A stretch of DNA of 64,000 nucleotides from positions 1 through 64,000 of the forward strand of contig JAGCGA010000024.1 of assembly GCA_017649855.1 (NCBI GenBank). The letters are read 5' to 3'. This document shows positions 16,702-26,017 of this stretch, one piece after another. Within the stretch, counting starts at the first letter, position 1, and each line of letters begins with the position of its first letter. The stretch is from Bacteroidales bacterium. Its GTDB lineage: Bacteria; Bacteroidota; Bacteroidia; Bacteroidales; WCHB1-69. A model generated the notes under the pieces. That model was not told the DNA's origin and did not search any database. It saw only the letters and a program-made list of their open reading frames with translations. The position numbers and the translations under genes are program-made.

Positions 16702-18063
16702 ATGAATATCAAGAACATCATCCTTGTAGCATTATGCTGTCTGTTGACCACGATTTGCCATGCGCAAAGCAGCCGACAGGTCTATTATTACACCATTGAC
16801 GACAACATTGCCAAGCCGGCGCTCCGCAAGACCGAGAAGGCGGTCAAGGAGGCCAAGTCGCAAAAGGCCGACTATCTGCTGTTGGAGCTCAACACCTTCG
16901 GGGGAGAGCTGGATGCAGCCGACAAGATCCGCACGCTGCTGCTGAACGCGCCCATGCCGACGATGGTCCTCATCAACAACAATGCGGCCTCGGCCGGTGC
17001 GTTGATTTCCATCGCCTGTGACAGCATATACATGGCTTCCGGATCCTCCATCGGGGCCGCCTCGGTGGTCGATCAAAACGGCAACATCATGCCCGACAAA
17101 TACCAGTCTTACATGCGTTCGCTGATGCGGACCACTGCGGAGAAGAATGGTCGCAACCCCGACATCGCCCAGGCCATGGTGGACCCGGACATCGCCATCC
17201 GGGGCATCTCCGAAAAGGGCAAAGTGCTGACTTTCACCACCGACGAAGCCATCCAGCATGGCTTCTGCGAAGGAGTGGCCAACAACAAGGAGGAGGTCTT
17301 GCAACAGGCGGGCCTGGAAGATTACACCCTCACTGAGCAGAAACTATCCTGGATAGACCAGCTCATCCTCTTCCTGGTGAACCCTGTGGTCAGCGGCATC
17401 CTCATCATGTGCATCGTGGGCGGCATCTACTTTGAACTGCAGGCACCTGGCATCGGACTCCCCTTGGCCATTGCCGTCGTGGCTGCCCTACTCTACTTTG
17501 CGCCTCACTACTTGGAAGGCCTTGCCCAGCACTGGGAGATCCTGCTGTTCCTCGTCGGAGTGGTGCTGTTATTCCTGGAGTTCTTCGTCATCCCCGGCTT
17601 CGGGGTGGCCGGCGTCTCCGGCATCGTCCTCATCGTGGGAGCGCTCGTGCTGACCATGATCTTCAACGTGGGCTTCCACTTCAAGTTCGACCCAGACTTC
17701 AACGGGGCCTACGAGGTGGCCAAAGACCTGGTCATCGTGATGTTCAGCATCGTCGCCGGGTTCTTTGCGGCCTTATGGCTTTGCAAGAAGGTCATCACCG
17801 CCCAGACACGCTTCGGCACCATCGCCTTGAACACGGAACTAACCTCCGACAAGGGCTTCATCGCCCAAGACATGCATTTGCAGGATCTGGTTGGCAAGGA
17901 GGGAGTTGCTGCCACCTTCATGCGCCCCGCCGGCAAGATCGACATCGACGGCAACCTCTACGACGCCACCTCCGAATATGGCCTCATCGACAAAGGATGC
18001 CCCATCACGGTCGTCAAATTCGAGAACGCCCAACTCGTCGTCCACAAGAAAGCCAACGATTGA
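16702..18063 (+). CDS. NfeD-family membrane-bound serine protease (ClpP class)
   Basis: A 453-aa protein: signal peptide to about residue 22 (ending HAQ), then a ClpP/SppA-like domain with the catalytic serine in NNNAASAGALISIA (near residue 95) and a likely lysine base near 145. Four membrane helices follow (about 220-345), and a C-terminal OB-fold NfeD domain that includes GKEGVAATFMRPAGKIDIDG (about 395-415). Characterised archaeal NfeD proteases cleave hydrophobic segments of stomatin-like proteins. No stomatin gene is adjacent; instead an Omp85-like gene overlaps its stop codon, hinting at an envelope quality-control role. Only 6 bp separate it from dnaE, so it may be read through from there. 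Confidence 0.9.
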   Translation: MNIKNIILVALCCLLTTICHAQSSRQVYYYTIDDNIAKPALRKTEKAVKEAKSQKADYLLLELNTFGGELDAADKIRTLLLNAPMPTMVLINNNAASAGALISIACDSIYMASGSSIGAASVVDQNGNIMPDKYQSYMRSLMRTTAEKNGRNPDIAQAMVDPDIAIRGISEKGKVLTFTTDEAIQHGFCEGVANNKEEVLQQAGLEDYTLTEQKLSWIDQLILFLVNPVVSGILIMCIVGGIYFELQAPGIGLPLAIAVVAALLYFAPHYLEGLAQHWEILLFLVGVVLLFLEFFVIPGFGVAGVSGIVLIVGALVLTMIFNVGFHFKFDPDFNGAYEVAKDLVIVMFSIVAGFFAALWLCKKVITAQTRFGTIALNTELTSDKGFIAQDMHLQDLVGKEGVAATFMRPAGKIDIDGNLYDATSEYGLIDKGCPITVVKFENAQLVVHKKAND

Positions 18064-19517
18064 GCCGCCTTGCACGCCATATCATCATCATTGCCTGCTG
18101 CCTGCTCTGCACTTTGACACTGCCGGCACAACGGCATCACACCCTCATCCCCGCTTCCTTCACGCTGGAGGAATACCCCGCCATTGCAGAACAGATCCTG
18201 ACCTATCTGGAGGATCATGGCTACCCCTTCGCCTCCGTGACCCTACAGACGGACAGCGTCACCCAAGAGCCCGCCATCCGCATTGACACTGGCATCTACG
18301 TCACCTTCGACTCCATCGTCGTCAAAGGCGATGCCAAGCTATCCACCTCTTATCTCTATCCCTACCTAAACATCAAAAGGGGCAGCCCCTACTGCGAGTC
18401 GCTGGTCCGGCAAGTGGACAAACGGCTGGCTGAACTGCCCTTCATCACGATAGCCCGTTCCAGCGGCGTGGCCTTCGTCAAAGACAAAGCCATCCTCTAC
18501 CTCTATCTGAACCGACAGTCGGTCAACCAGTTCGACGGATATATCGGCATCACACCCAGAGATGAGACATCCGGAAAAGTGGCTGTAAACGGAGAACTGG
18601 AGCTGTCGCTCACCAATCTGTTCAAAATCGGCGAGCACATAGCCATCCATTGGCACAGCAGCGAACGGCATTCCCAATATCTCGACATTGCCGCACAGTT
18701 CAACTACCTCTTCAAGACCCATTTCGGTATCGAAGGCAGCTTCAATCTGGACAAGCATGACACCTCCTTCCTGCTGCTGCATTATCACATCGGCATCCCC
18801 TACTCCTTTCACAACCGGAACACCCTGACGCCCTATTTCGACTACCGCAGCTCCACCGTCCTCAACCCCTCCCTGCTGGATTTCACTTCTGACTCCACCT
18901 GCATAGATTATCGGAAACGGCTGTATGGCCTGCAACTGCATCTCCAGCAAACAGATGCTACCTTTATCCCACGCAAAGGTTGGGAAGGGCAAGTGGACCT
19001 CTCCGTTGGCAGAAGGGTCATCCTTCCGAACGCGCAGGTGGATGAAAGCCTCTATGAAGGCCTTGAATTACGACAAACTCACTATCGGATCCGAAGCGGC
19101 ATCAAAGGGTACATCCCTATTTGGAAGTATTTCACCCTGGTCCCCACCTTACAGTTCGGGACCCTGCTCCATGGACCGCATTTCTACAACGAGCTCTTCT
19201 TGATAGGCGGGGAGGGACAGTTGCGCGGGTTCAATCCGAACGACCTTGCCGCCTCCACCTATCTGCTATACTCCTTGGAGTTCCGGTATCATTTCATGAA
19301 GAACTCCTTCCTGAACCTCTTCTTTGACGGGGGCACTTACGAGCAACAATTGCACAGCATGTACCAGAAAGACTATCCCTTCGGCTTTGGCATCGGCATC
19401 AACCTGGCCGTGCGCGCCGGCCTCTTCTATCTGAACTACGCCCTGGGCCGCCAACAAGACAATCCCATCTCCTTCCGAACAGGCAAAATCCACTTCGGCA
19501 TCAAAGTAGCCTTCTAA
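18060..19517 (+). CDS. Omp85/BamA-superfamily outer membrane protein (surface antigen)
   Basis: Start chosen as TTG at 18060, overlapping the upstream stop as TTGA, because it gives a clean signal peptide (MSRLARHIIIIACC, cleavage after LPAQ). Upstream in-frame codons lie inside the NfeD gene. The 485-aa product has POTRA-like sequence in about residues 25-155 (YPAIAEQILTYLEDHGYPFA; FDSIVVKGDAKLSTSYLYPYL; RGSPYC) and a beta-barrel thereafter, with GGEGQLRGFNPND near 395 as the conserved L6 loop VRGF/Y variant and a terminal phenylalanine. It probably inserts or moves proteins or lipids at the outer membrane. It is too short to be BamA itself (which has five POTRAs), so a TamA-like or other accessory role is likely. 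Confidence 0.82.
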   Translation: MSRLARHIIIIACCLLCTLTLPAQRHHTLIPASFTLEEYPAIAEQILTYLEDHGYPFASVTLQTDSVTQEPAIRIDTGIYVTFDSIVVKGDAKLSTSYLYPYLNIKRGSPYCESLVRQVDKRLAELPFITIARSSGVAFVKDKAILYLYLNRQSVNQFDGYIGITPRDETSGKVAVNGELELSLTNLFKIGEHIAIHWHSSERHSQYLDIAAQFNYLFKTHFGIEGSFNLDKHDTSFLLLHYHIGIPYSFHNRNTLTPYFDYRSSTVLNPSLLDFTSDSTCIDYRKRLYGLQLHLQQTDATFIPRKGWEGQVDLSVGRRVILPNAQVDESLYEGLELRQTHYRIRSGIKGYIPIWKYFTLVPTLQFGTLLHGPHFYNELFLIGGEGQLRGFNPNDLAASTYLLYSLEFRYHFMKNSFLNLFFDGGTYEQQLHSMYQKDYPFGFGIGINLAVRAGLFYLNYALGRQQDNPISFRTGKIHFGIKVAF

Positions 19518-19566
19518 ACATCCAAAGACCTATTATATTTGATAGCGAATAGTATAAAAAAAAATG

Positions 19567-19574
19567 TAATTTTG
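19567..19574 (+). promoter_or_regulatory. -7 element of the CotH-family gene
   Basis: TAATTTTG matches TAnnTTTG, 35 bp before the start at 19609. Confidence 0.5.
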
Positions 19575-19608
19575 CACCTTTATTGAATCAGATATCTTTT
19601 CATAGAAC

Positions 19609-21660
19609 ATGTCTTCACACCCGATAAGATTGTTTCTCGTGCTGTTGTCAAGCCTGCTGATGATGACTGTCCAAGGCCAAGAGTTCACCTCTTCCAACCT
19701 GCCCATCGTCATCATCACCACCGAGCTTATCCCTGGCACTGGCAGTCATTACGCCATACCCGACGAACCAAAGATATCGGCCACGATGAAGATACTCTAT
19801 GTCAACGATTCCACCATCAACTATGTATCCAACCAAAACGACAGCGCCTTTTTGAATTTCGTTGGCCGGATTGGCATCGAGACGCGCGGCTCGACCTCCC
19901 AAGGGCACAACAAGAAGCCCTACGGTTTCGAAACGCGGATGGATGACGACGTGACCAATCGCAATGTCTCTCTCTTGGGGTTGCCAGCCGAGAACGACTG
20001 GATCTTGAACCCGATGAACGACGAGCCCGCCTTCCTTCGCGACGCGCTTTCCTACCAGCTATATGAGGAGCTGGGCCATTATGCGCCCAGGACCCGCTAC
20101 TGCGAAGTGATTGTCAACGGTGACTACCGGGGCCTTTACTTCCTGACCGAGAAGATCAAAATTGACGCCCATCGGGTGGACATTGTCAAGATGGACAGCA
20201 CCGACAACACCTATCCGGCTGTCACCGGAGGGTACATCATCAAAGCCGATAAGCTGACAGGTGGTGATGTTCCTGCATGGACGACTCCCGCCTACGATTA
20301 TTGGGAAGAGGTCAGCTACATCTACCACAATCCCAAACCCGAGGAGATCACGACGGCGCAAGAGAGTTACATCCAGCTGTATTATGACTCGCTGGCACAA
20401 GCCTGCGCTCTGGACGACCAGGACCCCGGCTCCGGATTTCCCGCGTTTCTGGACATCCCCACCTTTGTGGACTATATGATCTTGGGGGAGATGAGCTCTA
20501 ATGTGGACATCTATCAAAAGAGCACCTTCTTCCACAAAGACCAGATGGGCAAACTACGTGCCGGGCCCGTTTGGGACTTCAACTTGGCCTACGGCTACGA
20601 CTTCGGCTCGGTAGGACGCTCCGGGCATGACGTGCTCCAGTTCGCCAATGGCGACAACACCGGCTCCTATTTCTGGCTTCAGTTGTATGAGGACGACATG
20701 TTCCGCTGCCTTCTCTTCGACCGATGGAAACAGCTCACGAAGGAGGAAGGTGTCCTTGACATCAACCACGTCTTCGCCATTATGGACAGCCTCTCCGCCC
20801 GCATCAGCGAAGCCATGCCTCGGGAGCGCACGCGCTGGGGACGCAATTACGATTACAATGCCCATATCGCCACGATGAAGAACTGGATACAGAAACGTTA
20901 CGAATGGCTGAATCATGAGCTGGGTAATATTACCGAATGTGGTGAGATCACACTTCCCCCATTGGTCATCAGCAAAATCAACTACCATCCGCCTATCATG
21001 ATGGGGCACACCTCCGATGAACTGGAGTTCATTGGGATCACCAACAACGGGGAGGACACGCTCGACATCTCCGGGGTCTATTTCCGAGAGCTGGGCATAA
21101 CCTATCAGTTCCCCGCAGGATCGTTCATCAGCCCTCATGAGGAGATCTTCCTCGCCTCCGACCCGCAAGCCTTCCAACAATGCTATCTCCATACCGCCTA
21201 CGGCAAGTTCTACCGACATCTGGACAACAAATCCGAATCCTTGGTCTTGGCCGATGCTTGGGGCAACATCATCGATGAAGTCACCTATACCGACAGTCAG
21301 CCGTGGCCCACGACCGCCGATGGCCTGGGCGACTTCCTCATCCTGATCGATTTGGATTCTGACAACAGTATGGGAGAAAACTGGATGGCGGCAGACAGAT
21401 TTGTGGGAGTGGAAGAGCATCAGCTGCCGACCCTCTTGACGGTCGTGCCCAACCCTACTACAGGCAAAGTTCGGGTCATGTCGGACAAGCCCATTCGCGA
21501 CATCACGCTGTCAGACATCAGCGGACGGACAGTGCTCACCCAAAGCGGCGGGGAATACGACCAGACCCTGGACCTCAGCAGTCTCCCTGCCGGCATATAC
21601 TTCGTTCGGGTTGTCACCCACCATCAGGAGATTGCCACCGCCAAGGTCATCAAACAATAG
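19609..21660 (+). CDS. Secreted CotH-kinase-family protein with lamin-tail and T9SS sorting domains
   Basis: A 683-aa protein with a signal peptide to about residue 24 (VQGQ). A CotH-like domain spans about 95-400: IETRGSTSQGHNKKPYGFE, NDWILNPMNDEPAFLRDALSYQ, CEVIVNGDYRGLYFLTEKI and GPVWDFNLAYGYDFG are all family landmarks. CotH proteins are atypical protein kinases in spore coats and many secreted bacterial proteins. A lamin-tail-like beta-sandwich follows (about 455-560), then a type A T9SS sorting domain (VVPNPTTGKVRV to VIKQ, about 605-683). It should be exported and anchored at the cell surface. Its phosphorylation target, if any, is unknown. Confidence 0.88.
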   Translation: MSSHPIRLFLVLLSSLLMMTVQGQEFTSSNLPIVIITTELIPGTGSHYAIPDEPKISATMKILYVNDSTINYVSNQNDSAFLNFVGRIGIETRGSTSQGHNKKPYGFETRMDDDVTNRNVSLLGLPAENDWILNPMNDEPAFLRDALSYQLYEELGHYAPRTRYCEVIVNGDYRGLYFLTEKIKIDAHRVDIVKMDSTDNTYPAVTGGYIIKADKLTGGDVPAWTTPAYDYWEEVSYIYHNPKPEEITTAQESYIQLYYDSLAQACALDDQDPGSGFPAFLDIPTFVDYMILGEMSSNVDIYQKSTFFHKDQMGKLRAGPVWDFNLAYGYDFGSVGRSGHDVLQFANGDNTGSYFWLQLYEDDMFRCLLFDRWKQLTKEEGVLDINHVFAIMDSLSARISEAMPRERTRWGRNYDYNAHIATMKNWIQKRYEWLNHELGNITECGEITLPPLVISKINYHPPIMMGHTSDELEFIGITNNGEDTLDISGVYFRELGITYQFPAGSFISPHEEIFLASDPQAFQQCYLHTAYGKFYRHLDNKSESLVLADAWGNIIDEVTYTDSQPWPTTADGLGDFLILIDLDSDNSMGENWMAADRFVGVEEHQLPTLLTVVPNPTTGKVRVMSDKPIRDITLSDISGRTVLTQSGGEYDQTLDLSSLPAGIYFVRVVTHHQEIATAKVIKQ

Positions 21661-21711
21661 CCAGACCATGGCCACTTGGGGTCGGCGATTCATGTACCTA
21701 TTGGACAATAA

Positions 21712-21745
21712 AAAAGGAGGTTCCCTTGCAGGAGCCTCCTTATTG
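21712..21745. terminator. Bidirectional terminator hairpin between rplQ and the CotH gene
   Basis: AAGGAGG (21714-21720) pairs with CCTCCTT (21735-21741), flanked by an A-run on the left and T-rich bases on the right, between convergent genes. It would end the ribosomal operon on the minus strand. Confidence 0.75.
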
Positions 21746-21765
21746 GTTTATAATGTTCCGACTGA

Positions 21766-22266
21766 TTATTCAGCGGGAGTCTCAGCGGCTTCGGCCACAG
21801 GAGCTTCGGCGGTCTCGGCGACGGCCTCAGCAGGCTTTGTGGATTTCTTGCTGCTACGACGGGTACGGGTGGATTTCTTCTTGCCACCACCAGCCTGCGT
21901 ATAGGTCTCGTTGTAATCCACAAATTCGATCAAGCACATCTCAGCGTTATCACCCTTACGGAAACCGGTCTTCAGGATTCGGGTGTAACCGCCGGGACGG
22001 TCGTTAACCTTCTGAGAGATCTCTCTGAACAATTCCGTGACGGCATATTTGTTATGCAGTTGGGCAAAAACAATACGACGGGAATGGGTGGTATCGTTCT
22101 TACTACGGGTCACGAGCGGCTCAATATACTTTCTCAGTTCTTTGGCTTTAGCAAGAGTCGTGTTGATTCTCTTATGCATGATCAGGGATGTAGCCATATT
22201 GGAAAGCATAGCTTTTCTATGGGCATCCGTTCTTCCTAAATGATTGTTTTTCTTTGCGTGTCTCAT
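21766..22266 (-). CDS. rplQ: 50S ribosomal protein L17
   Basis: A 166-aa protein; residues 1-120 match L17 ([46 protein letters not shown]), which binds domain III/IV of 23S rRNA near the exit tunnel. The last ~45 residues form a low-complexity tail, first Lys/Arg/Ser-rich, then Ala/Glu-rich, longer than the E. coli protein (127 aa) but common in this phylum. It is the last gene of the operon, following rpoA by 8 bp. Confidence 0.97.
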   Translation of the reverse strand: MRHAKKNNHLGRTDAHRKAMLSNMATSLIMHKRINTTLAKAKELRKYIEPLVTRSKNDTTHSRRIVFAQLHNKYAVTELFREISQKVNDRPGGYTRILKTGFRKGDNAEMCLIEFVDYNETYTQAGGGKKKSTRTRRSSKKSTKPAEAVAETAEAPVAEAAETPAE

Positions 22267-22274
22267 ATTGCTAC

Positions 22275-23270
22275 TTATTCTTTATCTAATTGATATTGTG
22301 ATACATTCATACCAAACTCCAGTCCTTTGGATTGTACAAGCTCTTCCAACTCGGCGAGGGATTTCTTGCCGAAGTTACGGAATTTCAGAAGGTCGCTCTT
22401 GTGGATAGCCACCAGGTCGCCCAGTGTCTCCAGTTCAGCGGACTTCAAGCAGTTCAAAGCTCTGACGGAGAGATCCATGTCGATGAGCTTGGAGCTGAGG
22501 ACTTGACGAATCAGGGCTGCATTATCATCAGCGCTGACAGCCTCTTGTGCCGGCTCGGGAGTATCTTCCGTAATCTTCTCGTCTGTGAAGAGGGAGAAAT
22601 GTTGGATCAGGATGTTGGCAGCTTCTTTCAAAGCATCTTTAGGATGAATAGAACCATCGGTATCAATTTCCATAATCAGCTTCTCGAAGTCGGTTTTCTG
22701 TTCCACACGATAGGGCTCGATGTAATATTTCACATTCTTGATAGGAGTGTGAATAGAGTCGATGGCGATAACATCGATACCTTCATGCAAAGAGCGGTTG
22801 TCTTCAACGGGAACATAGCCACGGCCCTTGTCGATAGTGATTTCCATCACCAGGCGCACGGAGGGTTCCATACGGCAGATGAGGAGATCGGGGTTCAGCA
22901 CTTGGAAGAAGTTGAGGAATCCATTGATATCGCCGGCGGTGAAAGTCTCCTGACCGCTGATGACGATGGTGGCTTTCTCGCTGGTATTATTCTCAATCTT
23001 ATTCTTCAGACGGACCTGTTTCAGATTCAGGACGATGTCGGTAACATCTTCCATGATGCCAGGAATAGAAGAGAACTCCTGGGTGACGCCTTCTATTTTG
23101 ATAGAAGTAATGGCATAGCCTTCCAATGAGGAGAGCAACACGCGGCGGAGGGCATTACCGATGGTAACGCCGAAGCCTTGTTGTAATGGGCGAAATTCGA
23201 AAACTCCACGAAAGTCGTCCGCCTCATTTAAGATGACCCGATCCGGTTTTTGAAATGTTAATATTGCCAT
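22275..23270 (-). CDS. rpoA: RNA polymerase alpha subunit
   Basis: Start set at 23270 ([10 protein letters not shown]), which fits the family N-terminus; a longer frame from 23342 runs through the repeat-like spacer. The 331-aa product has the N-terminal assembly domain ([28 protein letters not shown], residues 25-52), a short acidic linker with [10 protein letters not shown], and the C-terminal domain with helix-hairpin-helix motifs ([41 protein letters not shown]) that contacts UP elements and activators. Confidence 0.98.
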   Translation of the reverse strand: MAILTFQKPDRVILNEADDFRGVFEFRPLQQGFGVTIGNALRRVLLSSLEGYAITSIKIEGVTQEFSSIPGIMEDVTDIVLNLKQVRLKNKIENNTSEKATIVISGQETFTAGDINGFLNFFQVLNPDLLICRMEPSVRLVMEITIDKGRGYVPVEDNRSLHEGIDVIAIDSIHTPIKNVKYYIEPYRVEQKTDFEKLIMEIDTDGSIHPKDALKEAANILIQHFSLFTDEKITEDTPEPAQEAVSADDNAALIRQVLSSKLIDMDLSVRALNCLKSAELETLGDLVAIHKSDLLKFRNFGKKSLAELEELVQSKGLEFGMNVSQYQLDKE

Positions 23271-23296
23271 TTTATTTGATTTTTTAATGAATAATC

Positions 23297-23359
23297 TTTG
23301 TGAACTGTGTACAGTGAACTGTGCGCAGCGTACACAGCTCACGGATTACTGATTACTAT
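23297..23359. repeat. 7-bp-period array between rpsD and rpoA
   Basis: Read from 23297 the sequence breaks into nine consecutive 7-mers, among them ACTGTGT, ACAGTGA, ACTGTGC, then TTACTGA and TTACTAT. The last unit runs over the rpsD stop codon (23356-23358). The vocabulary resembles the longer array at 33400. Confidence 0.55.
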
Positions 23360-23961
23360 TTGGAGTACAACTCGACGATAGCCTGCTCGTTGATGGTCTC
23401 GGGGATCTCTTCTCTCTGCGGGTAGTTCATAAACTTGCCCACCATGAGGTTGCTGTCCCATTCGAGCCATGCGGAGTTCATAGCCTTGCCGCTCAGAGAG
23501 TTGGTGATCACCTCCAGAGCTTTGGAGCGCTCGCGCACCTCAACGGTATCGCCCGGCACCAAAAGACGGGAAGGGATGTTGCAAATCTGGCCATTCACGG
23601 TGATGTGACGGTGGCTGACGAGCTGACGGGCAGCGGCGCGGGTGGGAGCAATACCCAAACGGAACACCACATTGTCCAGTCTGGACTCGATGAGTTGCAT
23701 CAAATTCTGACCGGTAACACCTTTCTTGCGGGATGCCATGTCAAACAATTTGCGGAACTGTCTTTCCAACAAACCGTAAGTGTATTTGGCTTTCTGTTTC
23801 TCCTGCAACTGGATACCGTACTCAGACAGTTTGGAACGTCTTTTGCCAATGCCATGCTGGCCGGGAGCATAGTTCTTTCTGTCCAAATATTTGTCAGGTC
23901 CGTAAATCGGTTCTTTGAACTTTCTAGCAATTCTAGTCTTAGGTCCAATATATCTTGCCAT
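23356..23961 (-). CDS. rpsD: 30S ribosomal protein S4
   Basis: A 201-aa protein with the S4 N-terminal region ([14 protein letters not shown]...YAPGQHG) and the S4 RNA-binding fold ([32 protein letters not shown], about residues 90-122). It lacks the N-terminal zinc-binding cysteines of C+ S4 proteins. It is a primary 16S rRNA binder that nucleates 30S assembly. It sits between rpsK and rpoA as in other Bacteroidota. Confidence 0.98.
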   Translation of the reverse strand: MARYIGPKTRIARKFKEPIYGPDKYLDRKNYAPGQHGIGKRRSKLSEYGIQLQEKQKAKYTYGLLERQFRKLFDMASRKKGVTGQNLMQLIESRLDNVVFRLGIAPTRAAARQLVSHRHITVNGQICNIPSRLLVPGDTVEVRERSKALEVITNSLSGKAMNSAWLEWDSNLMVGKFMNYPQREEIPETINEQAIVELYSK

Positions 23962-23999
23962 AATCTTAATCTTTCTTTATAGTTAATGAAATCAATGAA

Positions 24000-24389
24000 T
24001 TATACTCTTCTGTGTTTGGGAGGACGACATCCGTTATGAGGAAGCGGGGTCACATCCATGATCTCTTCCACGATGATACCGCAAGTGTTGATGGAACGGA
24101 TTGCGGACTCACGGCCTTGTCCAGGACCTTTAACATAAACCTTCACTCTGCGAAGACCGAGATCGTAAGCAACTTTGGCACAATCTTGGGCCACCATCTG
24201 GGCAGCATACGGAGTGTTTTTCTTTGAACCTCTGTAACCCATTTTACCGGCAGAAGACCAAGAGATGACCTGACCGTCATTGTTGGTAAGGGAAACGATT
24301 ACATTATTGAAAGAAGCGTAGATGAAAGCTTTTCCTTGAGCGTCAATTCTAACGACTTTCTTCTTGGATGATTTAGTATTTTTAGCCAT
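24000..24389 (-). CDS. rpsK: 30S ribosomal protein S11
   Basis: A 129-aa protein with the S11 signature ([41 protein letters not shown]) and the conserved C-terminal [16 protein letters not shown]. It forms part of the 30S platform and helps select the correct tRNA in the P site. Gene spacing to rpsM (27 bp) and rpsD (38 bp) is compact. Confidence 0.98.
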   Translation of the reverse strand: MAKNTKSSKKKVVRIDAQGKAFIYASFNNVIVSLTNNDGQVISWSSAGKMGYRGSKKNTPYAAQMVAQDCAKVAYDLGLRRVKVYVKGPGQGRESAIRSINTCGIIVEEIMDVTPLPHNGCRPPKHRRV

Positions 24390-24416
24390 ATTTATGATCC
24401 ATTAAGATGTTAATGA

Positions 24417-24791
24417 TTACTTAGTTGCTTTCTTCTTGTTAGCAACCGTTTTCTTACGTCCTTTACGCGTACGCGCATTGTTTTTCGTGCTCTGTCCACG
24501 CACCGGTAAACCCAAACGATGACGAATGCCTCTGTAACAGCCGATATCCATTAATCGTTTGATGTTCATCTGCTCTTCAGATCTCAGCGGGCCTTCCACC
24601 TTAATCTCATTAACCAATCCACGGATTACTGCCAATTCATCGTCATTCCATTCATTTACCTTTTTGTCCCAGCTGATACCGGCTTTTGTCAAGATTCTTT
24701 GGGCGGTGCTTCTGCCAATCCCGTAGATATATGTCAAACCGATCTCGCCGTGCTTGTTTTTCGGTAAATCAATACCTGCAATTCTTGCCAT
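24417..24791 (-). CDS. rpsM: 30S ribosomal protein S13
   Basis: A 124-aa protein beginning [26 protein letters not shown], with the [29 protein letters not shown]-terminal half that reaches the P-site tRNA. It sits in the 30S head and contacts S19 and L5. The lysine-rich tail is typical. Confidence 0.98.
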   Translation of the reverse strand: MARIAGIDLPKNKHGEIGLTYIYGIGRSTAQRILTKAGISWDKKVNEWNDDELAVIRGLVNEIKVEGPLRSEEQMNIKRLMDIGCYRGIRHRLGLPVRGQSTKNNARTRKGRKKTVANKKKATK

Positions 24792-24826
24792 ATTACTTAA
24801 ATGTTTATTTAGTTATTAATTTATTA

Positions 24827-24943
24827 TTATCCTTGACGTTGTTTGAATTTAGGGTTCTTCTTGTTAATCACGTAAACAACACCTTTACGTCTAACGACGA
24901 TACAATCGTCTGATCTTTTCTTTACTGAAGGTCTAACTTTCAT
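24827..24943 (-). CDS. rpmJ: 50S ribosomal protein L36
   Basis: A 38-codon frame, [17 protein letters not shown] to KFKQRQG, between rpsM and infA. Of the four zinc ligands of C+ L36 only one cysteine (Cys14) remains, so this is the zinc-free form usual in Bacteroidota. It binds 23S rRNA late in 50S assembly. Confidence 0.96.
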   Translation of the reverse strand: MKVRPSVKKRSDDCIVVRRKGVVYVINKKNPKFKQRQG

Positions 24944-24978
24944 TTCTCTTATTTTTTATTTATTATTATTCAAAATTG

Positions 24979-25200
24979 TTATGCTTTGTAACGATAGGTG
25001 ATGCGACCCTTGGTCAGGTCGTAGGGAGACATAGCCACTTGAACTTTGTCGCCAGGAAGGATCTTGATGTAATGCAGACGCATTTTCCCGGAGAGGTGGG
25101 CAAGGATCACGTGACCGTTATCCAACTGCACGCGGTACATGCCGTTTCCTAACGCTTCCGTGACGATGCCGTCTAAATCGAATGATGATTGTTTTGCCAT
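24979..25200 (-). CDS. infA: Translation initiation factor IF-1
   Basis: A 73-aa OB-fold protein ([55 protein letters not shown]). It occupies the 30S A site during initiation together with IF-2 and IF-3. It lies 10 bp downstream of map in the same operon. Confidence 0.98.
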   Translation of the reverse strand: MAKQSSFDLDGIVTEALGNGMYRVQLDNGHVILAHLSGKMRLHYIKILPGDKVQVAMSPYDLTKGRITYRYKA

Positions 25201-25210
25201 ATATTTCGGT

Positions 25211-26011
25211 TTAATAAAGTTCTTGTGTGCCTAATACTTCACCAATCAGTTTATAGGAGGAGATCACCTCGGTGCCATGCTCGGTGATGATCAGCTGGTG
25301 CTCATAATGGGCGGCGGGCTTGTTATCCTGCGTGTGGATCGTCCATCCGTCTTTCTCCATATAGATCTTATGGGTTCCCAGGGTGATCATCGGCTCGATG
25401 CAGATGCACATGCCGGGCTGCAGGCGGTCGCCAGTGTGAGGACGGCCGTAGTTGGTGATGTCGGGACGTTCGTGCATGTCGCGTCCGATACCGTGGCCGC
25501 ACAATTCGCGAACCACTCCATAGTTGAACTGCTCGCAGTAGGTCTGGACTGCATGTCCAATATCGCCTACCGTGTTGCCGCTCACTGCAGCCTGGATGCC
25601 GAGCATCAGGGACTCCTTCGTTCTTTCCATCAGAAGGCGTACTTCCTCTTTCACTTCACCCACCGCAAAGGTGTAGGCAAAGTCGCCATGGAAGCCGTTG
25701 AGCAGAGCGCCGCAGTCCACCGAGATGATGTCCCCGTCGCGCAGATATTGGTCGGGCTTGGGGATACCATGCACCACCACATCGTTCACAGAGAGGCAGA
25801 GGGCGGCAGGGAAGCCGTCATAGCCCTTGAAGGAGGGGATGGCATGATGGTCGCGGATACACTGTTCACCGATGCTGTCAAGATAGGTCAAAGGCACGCC
25901 GGGCTTGATATACTTAGCCACCTCACCGAGGGTGATGGCAACGACCTTTGCGCTCTCTTTCAGCTTGGCAAAGTCAGCTTCGCTCTTATATTTAATCCTT
26001 CTGAATGTCAT
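25211..26011 (-). CDS. map: Methionine aminopeptidase, type I
   Basis: A 266-aa enzyme that removes the initiator methionine from nascent proteins. All five metal ligands can be placed: Asp in ISVDCGALL, Asp in FHGDFAYTF, His in [11 protein letters not shown], Glu in CICIEPMIT and Glu in HYEHQLI. The substrate-pocket histidine of VVHGIPK is present. It lies 6 bp after secY, the usual order in this operon. Confidence 0.98.
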   Translation of the reverse strand: MTFRRIKYKSEADFAKLKESAKVVAITLGEVAKYIKPGVPLTYLDSIGEQCIRDHHAIPSFKGYDGFPAALCLSVNDVVVHGIPKPDQYLRDGDIISVDCGALLNGFHGDFAYTFAVGEVKEEVRLLMERTKESLMLGIQAAVSGNTVGDIGHAVQTYCEQFNYGVVRELCGHGIGRDMHERPDITNYGRPHTGDRLQPGMCICIEPMITLGTHKIYMEKDGWTIHTQDNKPAAHYEHQLIITEHGTEVISSYKLIGEVLGTQELY

Positions 26012-26017
26012 AAACTA

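Noticed and set aside
17775..18059. An N-terminal extension of the Omp85-like protein from an ATG at 17775
   Set aside because: It would overlap the NfeD gene for 286 bp and bury the signal peptide; the TTG at 18060 gives a normal exported protein.
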